From the NCBI GenBank assembly GCA_039621445.1, contig CP154954.1, positions 70,398,150 through 70,462,149 on the forward strand: a stretch of DNA of 64,000 bases, given 5' to 3'. A program made the translations under genes and the position numbers. The stretch is from Euglena gracilis (lineage: Eukaryota; Euglenida; Euglenophyceae; Euglenales). Below the pieces are notes generated by a model, which was not told the origin of the DNA, did no database searches, and was given only the letters and a program-made list of their open reading frames with translations. Positions within the stretch are counted from its first letter, which is position 1, and each line of letters opens with the position of its first letter. This document shows, in pieces, positions 40,001-50,107 of this stretch.

Positions 40001-40720
40001 TGCAACAGGACGTTGGTCTCTGAAATTGGGCGCATCCAGAGCGCGATGTCAGGTAAAATCCTTCCCAAAACAGGAGTACCTGGGAACTTGTGCTGAATTG
40101 ATGTGGTTGGTGGTACAACTGCCATGTTACGTCGGTTAGAAACCTCGCGATTCAGAAACGTAGGGTTGGATTTACGTATTTTTTCTGCCATTTTTTCGAA
40201 GCGGAAAAACGCTTCCTATTCTGCCTCATTTTAATATTTATACCTGGTTATTTTCTGTGCAACCGCCTGGTTGATCACAGTCATTACCCACCTTTGCTTG
40301 ACTGCCTGCCGTGATCACAGTCACTACTCCACCATCGCAACATCACGGACGTATGTAGTATCTTGATCTCGGTATATACACTCACGTCCCATCTTTCACC
40401 AGCTGTCCAATGTGACTTACACCAGAAAGCGAACATCCTCCAGCAAACTGCGTTCGATCTCTGTACCGATGAACCCGACTGCCTGGGTGATCACAGTCGC
40501 TACCCACGCTTGTGGCTTCATATGAAGCGGATTTCCGCTGCCTCCTGTAAAGCAAAAAAAAGGAGGCTGTCACTGGTAGGGAACCACAGACAGTACGTGG
40601 AGGGGGTGGGCAGTCCCCGCCACATACGGCCTTTGCTGGCCATTGCCAACGGCAGCCCGTAGAGCACGTTCAGGTAAACCTCCTGAATGCGTGCGGTTTG
40701 ATTAATGTAGTACTTGGTGG
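37085..40720 (-). CDS. Split gene, candidate transposase of the 10.9-kb element
   Basis: Exons read by eye (minus): about 40,716-40,565 (EVYLNVLYGLPLAMASKGRM); 40,191-39,950; 39,795-39,187; 38,990-38,335; 38,263-37,085. Central stretches read VVLWLDNFCWLRWGTDP with a following NLTAFGTV, and later LLYGIWHAYKHTVTIVYRAF. A hydrophobic strand ending in Asp-Asn, a downstream T-A motif and a later conserved-looking W-H are reminiscent of transposase catalytic cores (for example fungal DUF6589/KDZ-like proteins), but I cannot confirm the family. The C-terminus is acidic (LQGSDISDASSDVSVAVV, stop at 37,085). One-base frame breaks occur near 37,880 and 37,430, so the copy may be inactive or the assembly imperfect. 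The size and central place in a TIR element make a transposase the simplest role. Confidence 0.45.
37316..37363 (-). other. Two palindromes inside coding sequence
   Basis: Palindromes at 37,316-37,333 and 37,346-37,363 lie in the acidic C-terminal frame of the candidate transposase and encode DEAENRLQDADEADTRL, a near-duplication of DEAxxRL. They are the only ones clearly in an exon. Confidence 0.55.
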
Positions 40721-42155
40721 TCACAGTACTCGGTATGAACAGACATGATCGCGATTTCAGGCGTAGGTGAAGCGGTTTTCCGCTTCATTTTATGTGTGGT
40801 TAAATATAGAGGTGTCTTCTGTCAGCGGATTGTTGTTAAAAACTCCGCCAAGGTCATGTTCGCAGAGGACTTCTCATGGACTCGATGAACTCAGCAGTGT
40901 ATCAAAGGGTAAGAGGCGTGTACAACGATGTGCTGTGGACCAATCTTGGCTTCGATCCACCACTGTAACCACTTTCTTTCATGTGGATGCTAACATTCAC
41001 ATTGTTCCTCCGTTCGTGGTACATGCAACCGGTAAACAGTTACAAAGCTCGCGAGTGACATTAAGCACATTGGTCACTTCCTCAAAACGAAGCGGAAAGC
41101 CGCTTCATATACGTTCCATCAATGATTCTTGTGTGGTTTTGTCATCGTTGGAATTCAATCCGCGATGTGGTTAACCGTTTAACGTTTAACTGTACCACAA
41201 AGTGCATTTTGTGACATGCAGCATACGCTTCCTAACGTTTATGTATTGAGATGACTGGGGAGCCTGGACTGTACGATCGCCTGCCCGGTCCAGCGAAAGC
41301 CGTAACCGAACCCCTGACGGCTGGGCACCGTTCGGGGGTCCGGGGAAGTGAATTGGACCCGGTCCCTTTTTAATGAAATTGAGTCCATTATGTGCAAAGG
41401 AAGCGGATAACCGCTTCCTTTGTGTTCCCTATCCATTTTTGAGGCCTTATGCATTTGTTCCGCGAGGTACACAACCACCATACCGCTAAGTGTACCACGA
41501 ACCTTATATCTTAGTTATACAATCAGTCTAGGTCCAAAACCATTCTGACTCAAACAGTACAAGGCGGGGAGCCACGTGGCTGCCGGGTGCCTGCTTCCGC
41601 CGCTTGCGGCCCCGGCAGCCCACAAGAAGAACCGACACCGACAGTAGCCAACGTCGGTGTCAGGCAGAGTGAATCACGAATGTTCAACGTGGTCTCTCCT
41701 CCTTTTTATCTGACTCAGCATAAATGTAAGTGTATTTCTGTTACGACTGATTCATTTGACCTGCCGGTGACATGACGACCAAGGATGTCCAATGAAGCGG
41801 TATTCCGCTTCATTAGACAGTTTATTTTATTTTCTTCGTTGTGCTTCTGTCTCACGTTCACACGTGTTTTTGCTACATATATATTGTCTTTCTGTATCTG
41901 TGTGTTTCATGGAGAGATGACATCGGTCATCGTTTGTGGATGTAGTACGTTTTCTAAAACCTTTTGCTTAATCACATTTCTCCGTGAATCTGCTAAAAAA
42001 TAAATTTCGGAAATCATCGAAGCGGTTTTCCGCTTCATCTGTTTTGCAGCCGAAATGGTCGGAAAATTTCTGTTAACATGTGTAACTCGAAAATTTTGGC
42101 CTTTTTTTGAAGTATTTTTTGGGTACTTTGGATGCCACTTCAGTCATTTTTATCA
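40721..42155. other. 5' flank of the element genes with palindromes, no clear gene
   Basis: Holds palindromes at 40,769, 41,089, 41,400, 41,794 and 42,019, spaced about 220-400 bp. Short minus frames exist (41,481-41,239) but one runs through a palindrome and is not convincing. GATCACAGTC motifs repeat at 40,274, 40,314 and 40,489. Confidence 0.4.
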
Positions 42156-42176
42156 TGGGCAGTTTGCGCCTCCTAA

Positions 42177-42190
42177 GTATGTATGTATAT

Positions 42191-42242
<52 letters not shown>

Positions 42243-42314
42243 GTGTATATATTTTATTTATATATATATATATCTATATATCTATTTATATATATATATA
42301 TCTATATATATATC

Positions 42315-42377
<63 letters not shown>
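42177..42377. repeat. (TATG)/(TA)n microsatellite
   Basis: TATGTATA units grading into almost pure TA. It abuts the right TIR of the 10.9-kb element. Confidence 0.95.
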
Positions 42378-42473
42378 CCAGCGGGATCCAGTCGCTCGCG
42401 ATTGAATAAAAAATTTCTGGGTCCTGGGTCATGCTGATAATCTGCTGTTTTCATTACCTACCCAGACTGGGGG

Positions 42474-43020
42474 GGGAAGGGCAGGGAAGGATGGGAAGCA
42501 CTTCGGTATGGAGGTAGGTGGTAGGGGGGGGTCCGGACCCCCCCCCCGGGGGGGGTAAGGTGGTAGGGGGGGGGCCGGACCCCCCCCCCCCCCTAGATGT
42601 CGGGAGGGGGGTCCGGACCCCCCACCCCCCCCTCCTTGACGGGTGCCAAAAATAGCAGAAAATTTTCTTCCGGCGCTGCGCGCCGGAAAATGAGCAAAAA
42701 ACACCCCTTTTGCTCACTTTTGGACATATTGCCCATTTTTTGATGTGTTGGTGTTTTCCCCCAAAAAAATGTTCAAAAAATTTCAAAAAATGAGCATTTT
42801 TGGATCGATTTTCAAAGAAAAATCAGGGATTTTTGACCAATTTCGACCCTTTTTCCGGCCCTTTGCCCGTCCATGAAATCGAAAAATTTTCGGCCCCCCC
42901 TCAGTTTCGAGGTAGGAGGGGGGGGTCCGACCCACCCCCCCCCCCCTCCGTGTCGGGAGGGGGGGGTCCGACCCACCCCCCCCCCCCCTCAAGGCTTCCC
43001 ATCCTTCCCTGGGGAGGGGT
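42474..43020. mobile_element. TIR element with tandem GGTCCGGACC/GGTCCGACCC cassettes
   Basis: CAGGGAAGGATGGGAAGC at about 42,481 is mirrored by GCTTCCCATCCTTCCCTG ending at about 43,011. Inside each end are repeated GGGGGGTCCGGACCCCCC-type self-complementary cassettes. The centre holds CGGCGCTGCGCGCCGG and T/A-rich sequence. No coding capacity. Confidence 0.7.
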
Positions 43021-46000
43021 TGGACCCCTGTTCCCTGGTAGTAAGCTTTGCTTTTACTCTAAAGAGATAGGGAGAAGAGCAGGGAGGATTTATGGACTCG
43101 AACAAGTCTGAAAGGAGTGAAACGGAAAAGAACAGAATAAAAAAATACCACCTGTGGGGAGAGAGAGGGAACCCATTAGGAAATCCCAATAGAATCTGCT
43201 CTCATATTACTTCCCCATTGGAAGATCAGAGAGCATATGCCTGATACACAGTGCTATCAAACGCATTTCTGGGTTCCAGGGCACTGCAAAGAAGGACCTG
43301 GTATGGGGTGGTGTTCATAACTGTCCGGAGCACGGCGGGGGGCTGGAAAAAACATGGTGTTTTTGACCCTCGACAAATAGGCATCCTGGCGCAACCGCTT
43401 AACTCTCAGGTATGCCTAGAGGCACTAGTTCGAGTTTTTGCTGGGTGGAATAGCTATCACCCGATCGACTCTGCTCAAAAAGGTGTTCACTCAGCAACCC
43501 CCCCTTATTCGAATACTAATGGACCTGGGGTATTATTTAGGGTTAACCAGAAGTTTTATTTCCACCCAAGCACATATAAAAAAAGTTGCAAGTCCACCGC
43601 CCCCCCCAGGTATTTGATCTTTTGCAAAGGCCATGTTCCCAGAAAGCAAGTTTTTATTGTGTATTTCTATGAGATATTTTTTGAAATTGTCGACATTTTG
43701 GCATTTCCGAAGTTGATCTTGGGAGTTTTTGTTGATTTTTATCCAAATGCCTCCATTTGACCAGTACAAAAAGGAAGGAAATTCCTTTTTCGACATGAAA
43801 GGCCGGTGTTTTTGAGTCATTACATAACCCCCTCCCTGGTGCTTGTCGATTTGTCAGTATAAAATAAGCAACAGGCCCCGGTGCTTGCTGATATTTTCCG
43901 TTGCTGTGACAGGGGCAGGGATATTGCTTAGTAAATGCACACATGATAAACACATTTGTTGCTGTTTCTCCTTTTTTTTGCAAACCACCATAGAAAGAAC
44001 GTCATGGCCAATATTATTTCATTATTCCGCTGCTCCTAATTAATTGGAGCACTTTCTTTACTTTTGGGTGAAAGAATTATTCTGCTAAAGTTGTGGAGCT
44101 GTGGGACGTGGCAGGTTCTTGGGCACGACAGTCAGACAGCACAGCAGAGGATACCACATCAGGGAATAGGTGTGATAAACTTTCTTCGAGGACCCTTTCC
44201 TTCAGTGTACATGTTTGTACATGCAGTCCATCACTCCCTTCTTGTTCTTTTGATGTCCACTGGCAAGGATACAATGCTCTCCTTTAATTTCATGATACGC
44301 CGCATTTTGTCGATGTTTGATGCACTCTTCAGTCTCCATGCTGTTCTATGGGCGACGCTTCTGGAGGTGTTCCTATGAGCTGGGATTTCATTTCATATCC
44401 ACCCCCCCCAAATGGAAAAGGCTTACCATCAGTATTTTTGGTGAGGTTTTGGTGGACCATCCTCAAAATGGCGAGAAGGAACTTCTTATTTTTGCATTTT
44501 GGGCTGCTCGTATTGCGCCAGCTGATTCTTTGTTGTCACAGGGGACCACACATTGGGGTGATGGGATTCTAGGGCGATGGCCCTCCCCCCCTGGCCCCCT
44601 CCCAAGGAATTGTCAGGTTCCTGACTGGACATTTTGTAAGGAATACACACAGAAGAGAGTCAGCAAAAGTGCAAGCAGTTAAATGATCAAACAACCGAAT
44701 TGAGATAAAAACAGGGATGGACAAATTATTCCCAAAGAAATGAATAAAGAGCAGCACAACCAGCATCAGCAGCAGCAATAGTATGGCTCTGTATAAAATG
44801 TGTGCAGTGCCTGCCCTCACTCTGTTGCTCCCCCGCATTGTGATGATACATGATATTCCCTGCCAGTCGGCAAGCCTCATGATTTGGTTGTGCAATTTTT
44901 CTGTAGTCTCTGAAATGATTCCCCTCCTGGCCCACCTTGGCACTGGCCGCAAGCGTCGCCTCGCCGTCCGTCAGCGTCGTGGGTCTCCCCTGCTGCACTG
45001 CGTTAACGTCCAGGGTGCCTTGCCAGGGCGTATGCGTGCCTTGCACCATGGCCGTACCTTTCGTTGGCCCCTGTTTGCCGGCCTATGTTTGCACCGAAGG
45101 CACTGTCACATTTTGACCAGGAATCCTACATGCATGACCCTACCCAACAGCAACCACACAAATTTGAATTGTGGAGGGTGTGGAACTTTTTTTTTAGGAA
45201 TTGGTCGATTCATGAGTTTTGAGTTTCGAATGGAGTCATTGGAGTGATTGGGGGGAGGGGGGGGGGCGCAAAATGGCAACCTCATATATTCCAACAACAG
45301 CTGATGTTTTCAAATTGCACGGTAACGCCGTCGATCGTTGGTCAACAATGGAGGGGGGTCCCTTGCAGTTCTGCCGGCGCTTTTCCCTTACCAAGCTTCA
45401 CTCGCTTGGCTGGGGCCGCAGGGTCCAAAGTGGACCCTACCAAGCGTGGGCCGACCCCACAGCCGAGCCCCAGGCTTGGCCCTCCTGCTGCCATTGCAGC
45501 CCCAGCCCGGTCGGTGGCCGTCCCCCCCCCCCCCTGCCAGAAGCCTCTCGGCCGCGAGACACACACCTCACATCCCGCGGCGAGGTGCACGGGTGCCCCC
45601 CCGGCCCTGAACCGCACCTGTACGCCGGCGGCCCCAAACCAAAGCTGCCCTTGCCCCCACCTCCAATGCATTTTCATGTCAAGTGAAAACCGTCCCACCT
45701 GGCCAAGGACTTGCAACTGGGTTGCTGAACCGCTGGGTCTCTATCAGGCTTCTTTTTCAGAAAGACCCCCTTGGGGGAGGGGCAGGGCTGTGTGGGAATC
45801 CCTGATACCCCATGGGTGTTTGGGGGTGTTCGGGTCGGACCCCCCATCCCATCCTGGGTGGGTGGGGACCCTCCCAACCAGCCCTTCCCGCATTTCTTGT
45901 GGCGCCGATTTTTAAGTCAAAATTTTTTCCTTCGGCACCTTTGGCGCCGAAGAATTTTTTTCACTGTGTGATGGTGAGTAGGCTGGTCGACCCCCCCAGG

Positions 46001-46720
46001 AGGGGTGGACCATGGGGTTGGCGGAGGCCTGGGGGTGGGTTTCGGTTGGTGTTGTTTTTTGGGAAATTCCGATTCAGATGACCCGGTTTTGTGGGGGTCT
46101 CCCGAGGGGTTCCCAGGCTGGGTCGATGGGGGGACATCTCTGTGCAGGTATTTTCTCCCCCCAGGGACACTGGCGAACCTGCCAGGGATGAGTCCTGTAC
46201 TGTCCCGGGGACGGTTGAAGGCTCTCGTTTTCTTTTTAATGTGAAGGCTCACTTTTTTTCTGAAGCTGAATTCGTTTTGGGAAGCCTCCCAGCGCACGAG
46301 TGCCAGGTCGGACAGGCAGGGCAAGGCTTGCCCTCTACTGGCTCCGAAGCAAGCGATCTCCTTTCTGCGGGGTGTCCGGTTGTCGGGCTCATCAACGTGC
46401 CATTTGTAATTTGTGCCATTTGTCGGAAATGCATTTGGACGGATGGCCAACTGCCTCTCTTCCTCTGGCCCTTCCCCATCGGAGGCCCGTCGCATCCGCT
46501 TGACGGAGGCGCTTTATCCGACGGATGTCCTGCTCTGGCCACGCACCACCTCGTGGGAGATCTTTTGCAGGCCTTGCCTTGCAAAAGGTCTGGTGTGTGG
46601 CGCACCTCGAACTGGTTCGGATAGCGCCATTGCGATCCGGATTGTCCGTGTGTGGGTGCATGATGCATTGTGACCTCTGGCACACCCCCTGACTGGGTTG
46701 TCCTTCCGCTCTCTTTTTTT
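43021..46720. other. Region without a confidently assigned gene
   Basis: Candidate openings exist, but no domain is recognised and splice support is weak. On the plus strand they include 45,219-45,686 (Pro-rich, ending PPPPMHFHVK) and 46,300-46,673. A minus frame at 45,049-44,726 includes GRPTTLTDGEATLAASAKVG, vaguely like a transposase helix-turn-helix linker. A G/C-run repeat with GGCGCCGATTTTTAAG sits at 45,780-46,010. Confidence 0.35.
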
Positions 46721-46820
46721 ATTATTATTAAATTTTTTTTATTAATTATTGATTATTAATTAATTATTATTAATTATTAATGAATTATTATTAATTATTA
46801 ATGAATTATTATTAATTTTT
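46721..46820. repeat. (TTATTAA)n AT-rich minisatellite
   Basis: Tandem ATTATTAATTATTAATGA-type units. Confidence 0.9.
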
Positions 46821-47825
46821 ACAACAACGCAGCCGGGATATTTTCATCATGCATGTGTCGTGGCGTGTGTTGTGCTTTCAACCCCCAACAGGGATTGCAT
46901 TTCGGTGGTATTGCAATCAGACGGCATGATTTTTTGCATCGTGTTGTGGCCCACTGTATTGTGTTGTGGTGTGTTATGCTGTACATATTGTGTGTGTATA
47001 AGTTTACATGTATTCTGCATATCTTCACACTGAAGTGTTGTATTGCATTGCATCCGCACACCGATGTGTGGTGCACATTTTCTCCTCGTGCACCATGCAC
47101 ATATCGTTGGTCGTTGTTTTGCTGTCTCGATTTTTCAAACCCCAGTTTTTCATGAATTTGTTTGGTTATTTTTAGCAAATGAGGGTTTAAGGTTTTTTTT
47201 TGTGGGCTTTGCGTCGGTCTTATCCTGATGAATTTCCCCCCTCTCCAAATGGGCTGAAAATGAATCCTGCTTCGAAAATTTCCGCGTCCTTTCTCCCTCC
47301 AGCCAGAAAAAAAATTCTCATTTTTTATCTTTTTTATAGTTTGAGAGGTCCGACCCGGGGGCTTTCCCATCTCAGAGAACAGGGCTAAGCCAACGGAAAA
47401 CCCTGCCCGGCACCAGCCACGCAGATGCTGCTGTAGGGAAGGCAGGCGCCATCTTTTATCCCCTCTTTCATGCCACTACTACCGCACTGCCCTCCTTTGC
47501 CCTCCTGTGTCTTCCACGTTTACGTTTGGCTTTGTGCGTTCTGTGGAGTTATTTAGAAAGCAGGCAGCAACAAACTGCAACACATTTTGCACCTGGTGCA
47601 GGGGGGGTCGCTGGGGATGCTTCCGCACCGTGTGCACTGCATGCGGCACCGTGCATCGCTTGGCGCACTGCGTGCACCACGTGAGAAGAATCATTTCCAA
47701 AACAATTTTCAGAAATTGCCACCAGTACCCCATGCGTACTGTAGTTAATGTCCATGTTTTTTTTCTGGGTTCCTGAATCAGTAACTTTCGTACTCCCTCA
47801 GGAAAACACAAAAGGCAGGAAGGGA
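46821..47825. other. Region without a recognised gene
   Basis: AT-rich, with short open frames and no supported coding signal. Confidence 0.4.
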
Positions 47826-47945
47826 CACCAGAGGGCGGGGCACAAAGACACTGTGAGCCTTTTTTCGCCGGCGAGCAAGGCATGGCCTCACAATGGCCGA
47901 GGTGTCTTGGCCTTTTTTGGCTACGCCCCTTCTCCTCGTGGTCTG
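47826..47945. repeat. DIRS B-family terminal repeat fragment
   Basis: Contains GGAAGGGACACC, GGGCACAAAGACACTGTGAG and CGCCGGCGAGCAAGGCATGG, all found in the ends of DIRS B. A solo or truncated terminus. Confidence 0.7.
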
Positions 47946-48213
47946 TTTTACTCAAGGGATCTCGGTAGTTAACCCCCCAAAAAAATTAGACCCCCCCAAA
48001 ATAAGACACCCCCGTGGGCCGATCGAGCAAAAATAGGACCCCCCACAAAAAATAAGACCCCCCCGACGGCGCAAAGCGCCGGAGGTGGTGGAGTACTCCC
48101 GGGAAGGATGACCAGGGAGGAAGTGACCATGAGGGCGGAGCACAAGAGGGGGGTGAGATCCTGCTTTGTGTGCCGGCTGTTTTGTTGTTTGTGTTCTTTT
48201 GGCGGGGTGCTTC

Positions 48214-49356
48214 TTACTGCGACTTTGGTGCCGGAGTTGGCGATGATGTGCTCTCCGACACCGACTTGGCGAAGGTGAACCGCAGGGGCCCCCCCGCCCG
48301 TGAGCAGGGGCGTTTCCTCTCCCCCCCCCCCGAGGATGTTTTTCTTTTTCGGGTGGGTTGGGTGGGCTCACCCCCCTCTTGTGCTCCGCCCTCATGGTCA
48401 CTTCCTCCCTGGTCATCCTTCCCGGGAGTACTCGACCATTCGGGCTTCGCACCTTCAGGGGGTGAGACTGTGTGCACGACCCCTTTTTCAAATTTTTTCT
48501 TTGCCGAATCCACCGCCCCCAATCTCAGGTAATGGGCTGAAAAAGCTGTGGCATTTTTCCACTGCCCAAGTTCACACACCTCCTCACTGGACAATCCCAG
48601 CTTTTTGTACATCAAAACTCCTGCCCCCTTGGTGCTGTGGGCTTTCCAGTGGGAAATGGGAATGCCAAAAGTGTCCAACAACTCCTTTGTCAAAGAATTG
48701 ATTCTGTTGGATGACAAGGGTTTTTTGCCATCCAAACTCCACAACAGAGGGGCACCCTGGGGGATGAAAGATGTTCTTTCCACATACTCTCTCATCAAAT
48801 GATATGGACTCAAAGATGGAATGGAATCAATCTTCAACACTTGCTCCCACTTTGGTGAAGGCCATCCCTTTCTCCTGACCAAAATGAAAATTTTTTCCCC
48901 CACCACTGAAATGGTTCTCTGGGTTCTGGCCAGGTCCACCCCCCTGTGAAGAGCCAAAAGTCTGAAAGACAGAATGATTCTCCATCTCAATTCCACGATG
49001 GACATGGCAGAAATTTTTGTATGGCTCTGCAATTTCTGCAAAATGGGCAGGGGGTCCCAAAAAACAGCATACCTCTGCACTGAACGATTCCATTCCTTTT
49101 TTACTTTTGTCAGTAAAGGATGAAATCTGATGGATTCCCAACCAGGTAAATATTGCAGTGAGGCATACGCACATCGAGCATCGCTTTGTTACAGTTTGTG
49201 AAGGTCCAGCAGGGCAGTGGCCAGCTCCATCTTGGAGACTTGCAAGGGCTCCAATCCTTTCTGTTGCAAAATTACAAACAGTTTTCTGAATGCACTGTCA
49301 TAACGTTTCAGTGGTCCCAAACTCCTCAGGACATTTTCAATGTCTTGATGTGACAT
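48214..49356 (-). pseudogene. DIRS A tyrosine recombinase, one in-frame stop
   Basis: The frame runs from MSHQDIENVLRSLGPLKRYD (49,356) to the C-terminus at 48,214, broken only by a TAA at 49,189-49,191 right after LLDLHKL. Tyrosine recombinases cut and rejoin DNA with an Arg...HxxR...Tyr set. Here LHRGVDLARTQRTI carries the first Arg, HSTKGAGVLMYKKLG has Lys where the second Arg is usual, and FSAHYLRLG supplies the Tyr. Its start overlaps the RNase H/methyltransferase frame, as is common in DIRS. The stop suggests inactivation unless read through. Confidence 0.85.
48367..48475. repeat. Internal complementary region of DIRS A
   Basis: Complements the outer left terminus (CCCTGGTCATCCTTCCCGGG and around) followed directly by the outer right terminus (GACCATTCGGGCTTCGCACC). 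It lies just after the recombinase coding end. Confidence 0.85.
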
Positions 49357-50107
49357 TTTTTGCTGTACCATGGACTCCATGGACTTGAAACCCACATGGG
49401 TGTCACCAAAAGACATTTCACCTGTTTGTTCAGCCTCAATCTGATGAGCCAGGGAAAAATTACTTTCCATGGGGGGTTGGCATAAACCTCTTTGGCTGAG
49501 CTCAGGTCGCATTTCAATGCATCCACCAGAAAAGCCTGGTGGTGTGGCCATCTGGCCACGAATTTTTGGAATTTTGCATTTCCTGGAGATGCAAACATGT
49601 CTGTGTCTGGAGCAATGTCCTTTCTGAAGAACCTCAAAATTTTGCTGAACAGGTTTGGGCACAGGGTATAATCCCCCCTGTCTTGGTCCCACCTTGTGAG
49701 GGGGTCTGCCAACATTGCTGCTGAAGGAACCCACTGAACCTGCAACTGAACTTGGTTTTCCCAACACCAATGAAACAGGGGTTCCAAAATCTGATTGAGG
49801 TGTGTTTTCCTGCCTCCCCATTTGGTAAGGTAACTCAATGCTACCTGATTGTCTACATTTAACAGCACTGTCTCCCCTGGCTGGGCAAATGCTTTTACTG
49901 TCTGAACAGCTGCCATCAGTTCTTTCACATTTATGTGTAAGCAATTTTTCTCCCTCCAAAATTCTTGGATGATTTGATTTTGGGATGAATCCACTCCCCC
50001 CCATGCCCATGTGGAGGAATCTGAATGGAGCACCCTTTTTGCCTGTTGCAGGAAAGGCCTGCCCAGGCCTGGCTGCAAGTATGCCTTCAGCACTTTGATT
50101 TCCCCTT
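49326..50107 (-). CDS. DIRS A RNase H and methyltransferase-like domains
   Basis: VLHSDSSTWAWGGVDSSQNQ (about 50,030) starts the RNase H fold with its first Asp. HINVKELMAAVQTVKAF gives the Glu and VLLNVDNQVALSYLTKWGG the next Asp. WVPSAAMLADPLTRW is followed by DTDMFASPGNAKFQKFVARW and VYANPPW, the NPPW-type motif of the DAM-like methyltransferase domain typical of DIRS elements. The frame differs from the upstream RT frame, so a frame change near 50,110 is needed. The long frame 52,649-49,326 joins gag and this region only because the intervening RT is read in the wrong frame. Confidence 0.85.

Larger units (their letters stand above)
31281..42176. mobile_element. 10.9-kb DNA transposon-like element with dispersed 18-bp palindromes
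   Basis: The left end CTTAGGAGGCATAAACTGCC (31,281) and the right end GGCAGTTTGCGCCTCCTAAG (ending 42,176) form a 22-bp inverted repeat with two mismatches. The flanks are TATG/TATA simple sequence, and TATGT abuts both ends, a possible 5-bp duplication that the repeats make unreliable. Inside are two minus-strand split genes and about 24 palindromes of consensus GAAGCGGnnnnCCGCTTC that occur from 31,332 to 42,036. I know no named superfamily with this combination. Confidence 0.75.

Noticed and set aside
31281-42176. CRISPR-like array because of regularly repeated palindromes
   Set aside because: Units are 18 bp, spacing varies from tens of bases to about 900 bp, the spacers are exons and introns, and no cas genes are present.
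44726-45049. Minus-strand transposase helix-turn-helix (GRPTTLTDGEATLA)
   Set aside because: One short resemblance without catalytic motifs or terminal repeats nearby; too weak to annotate.
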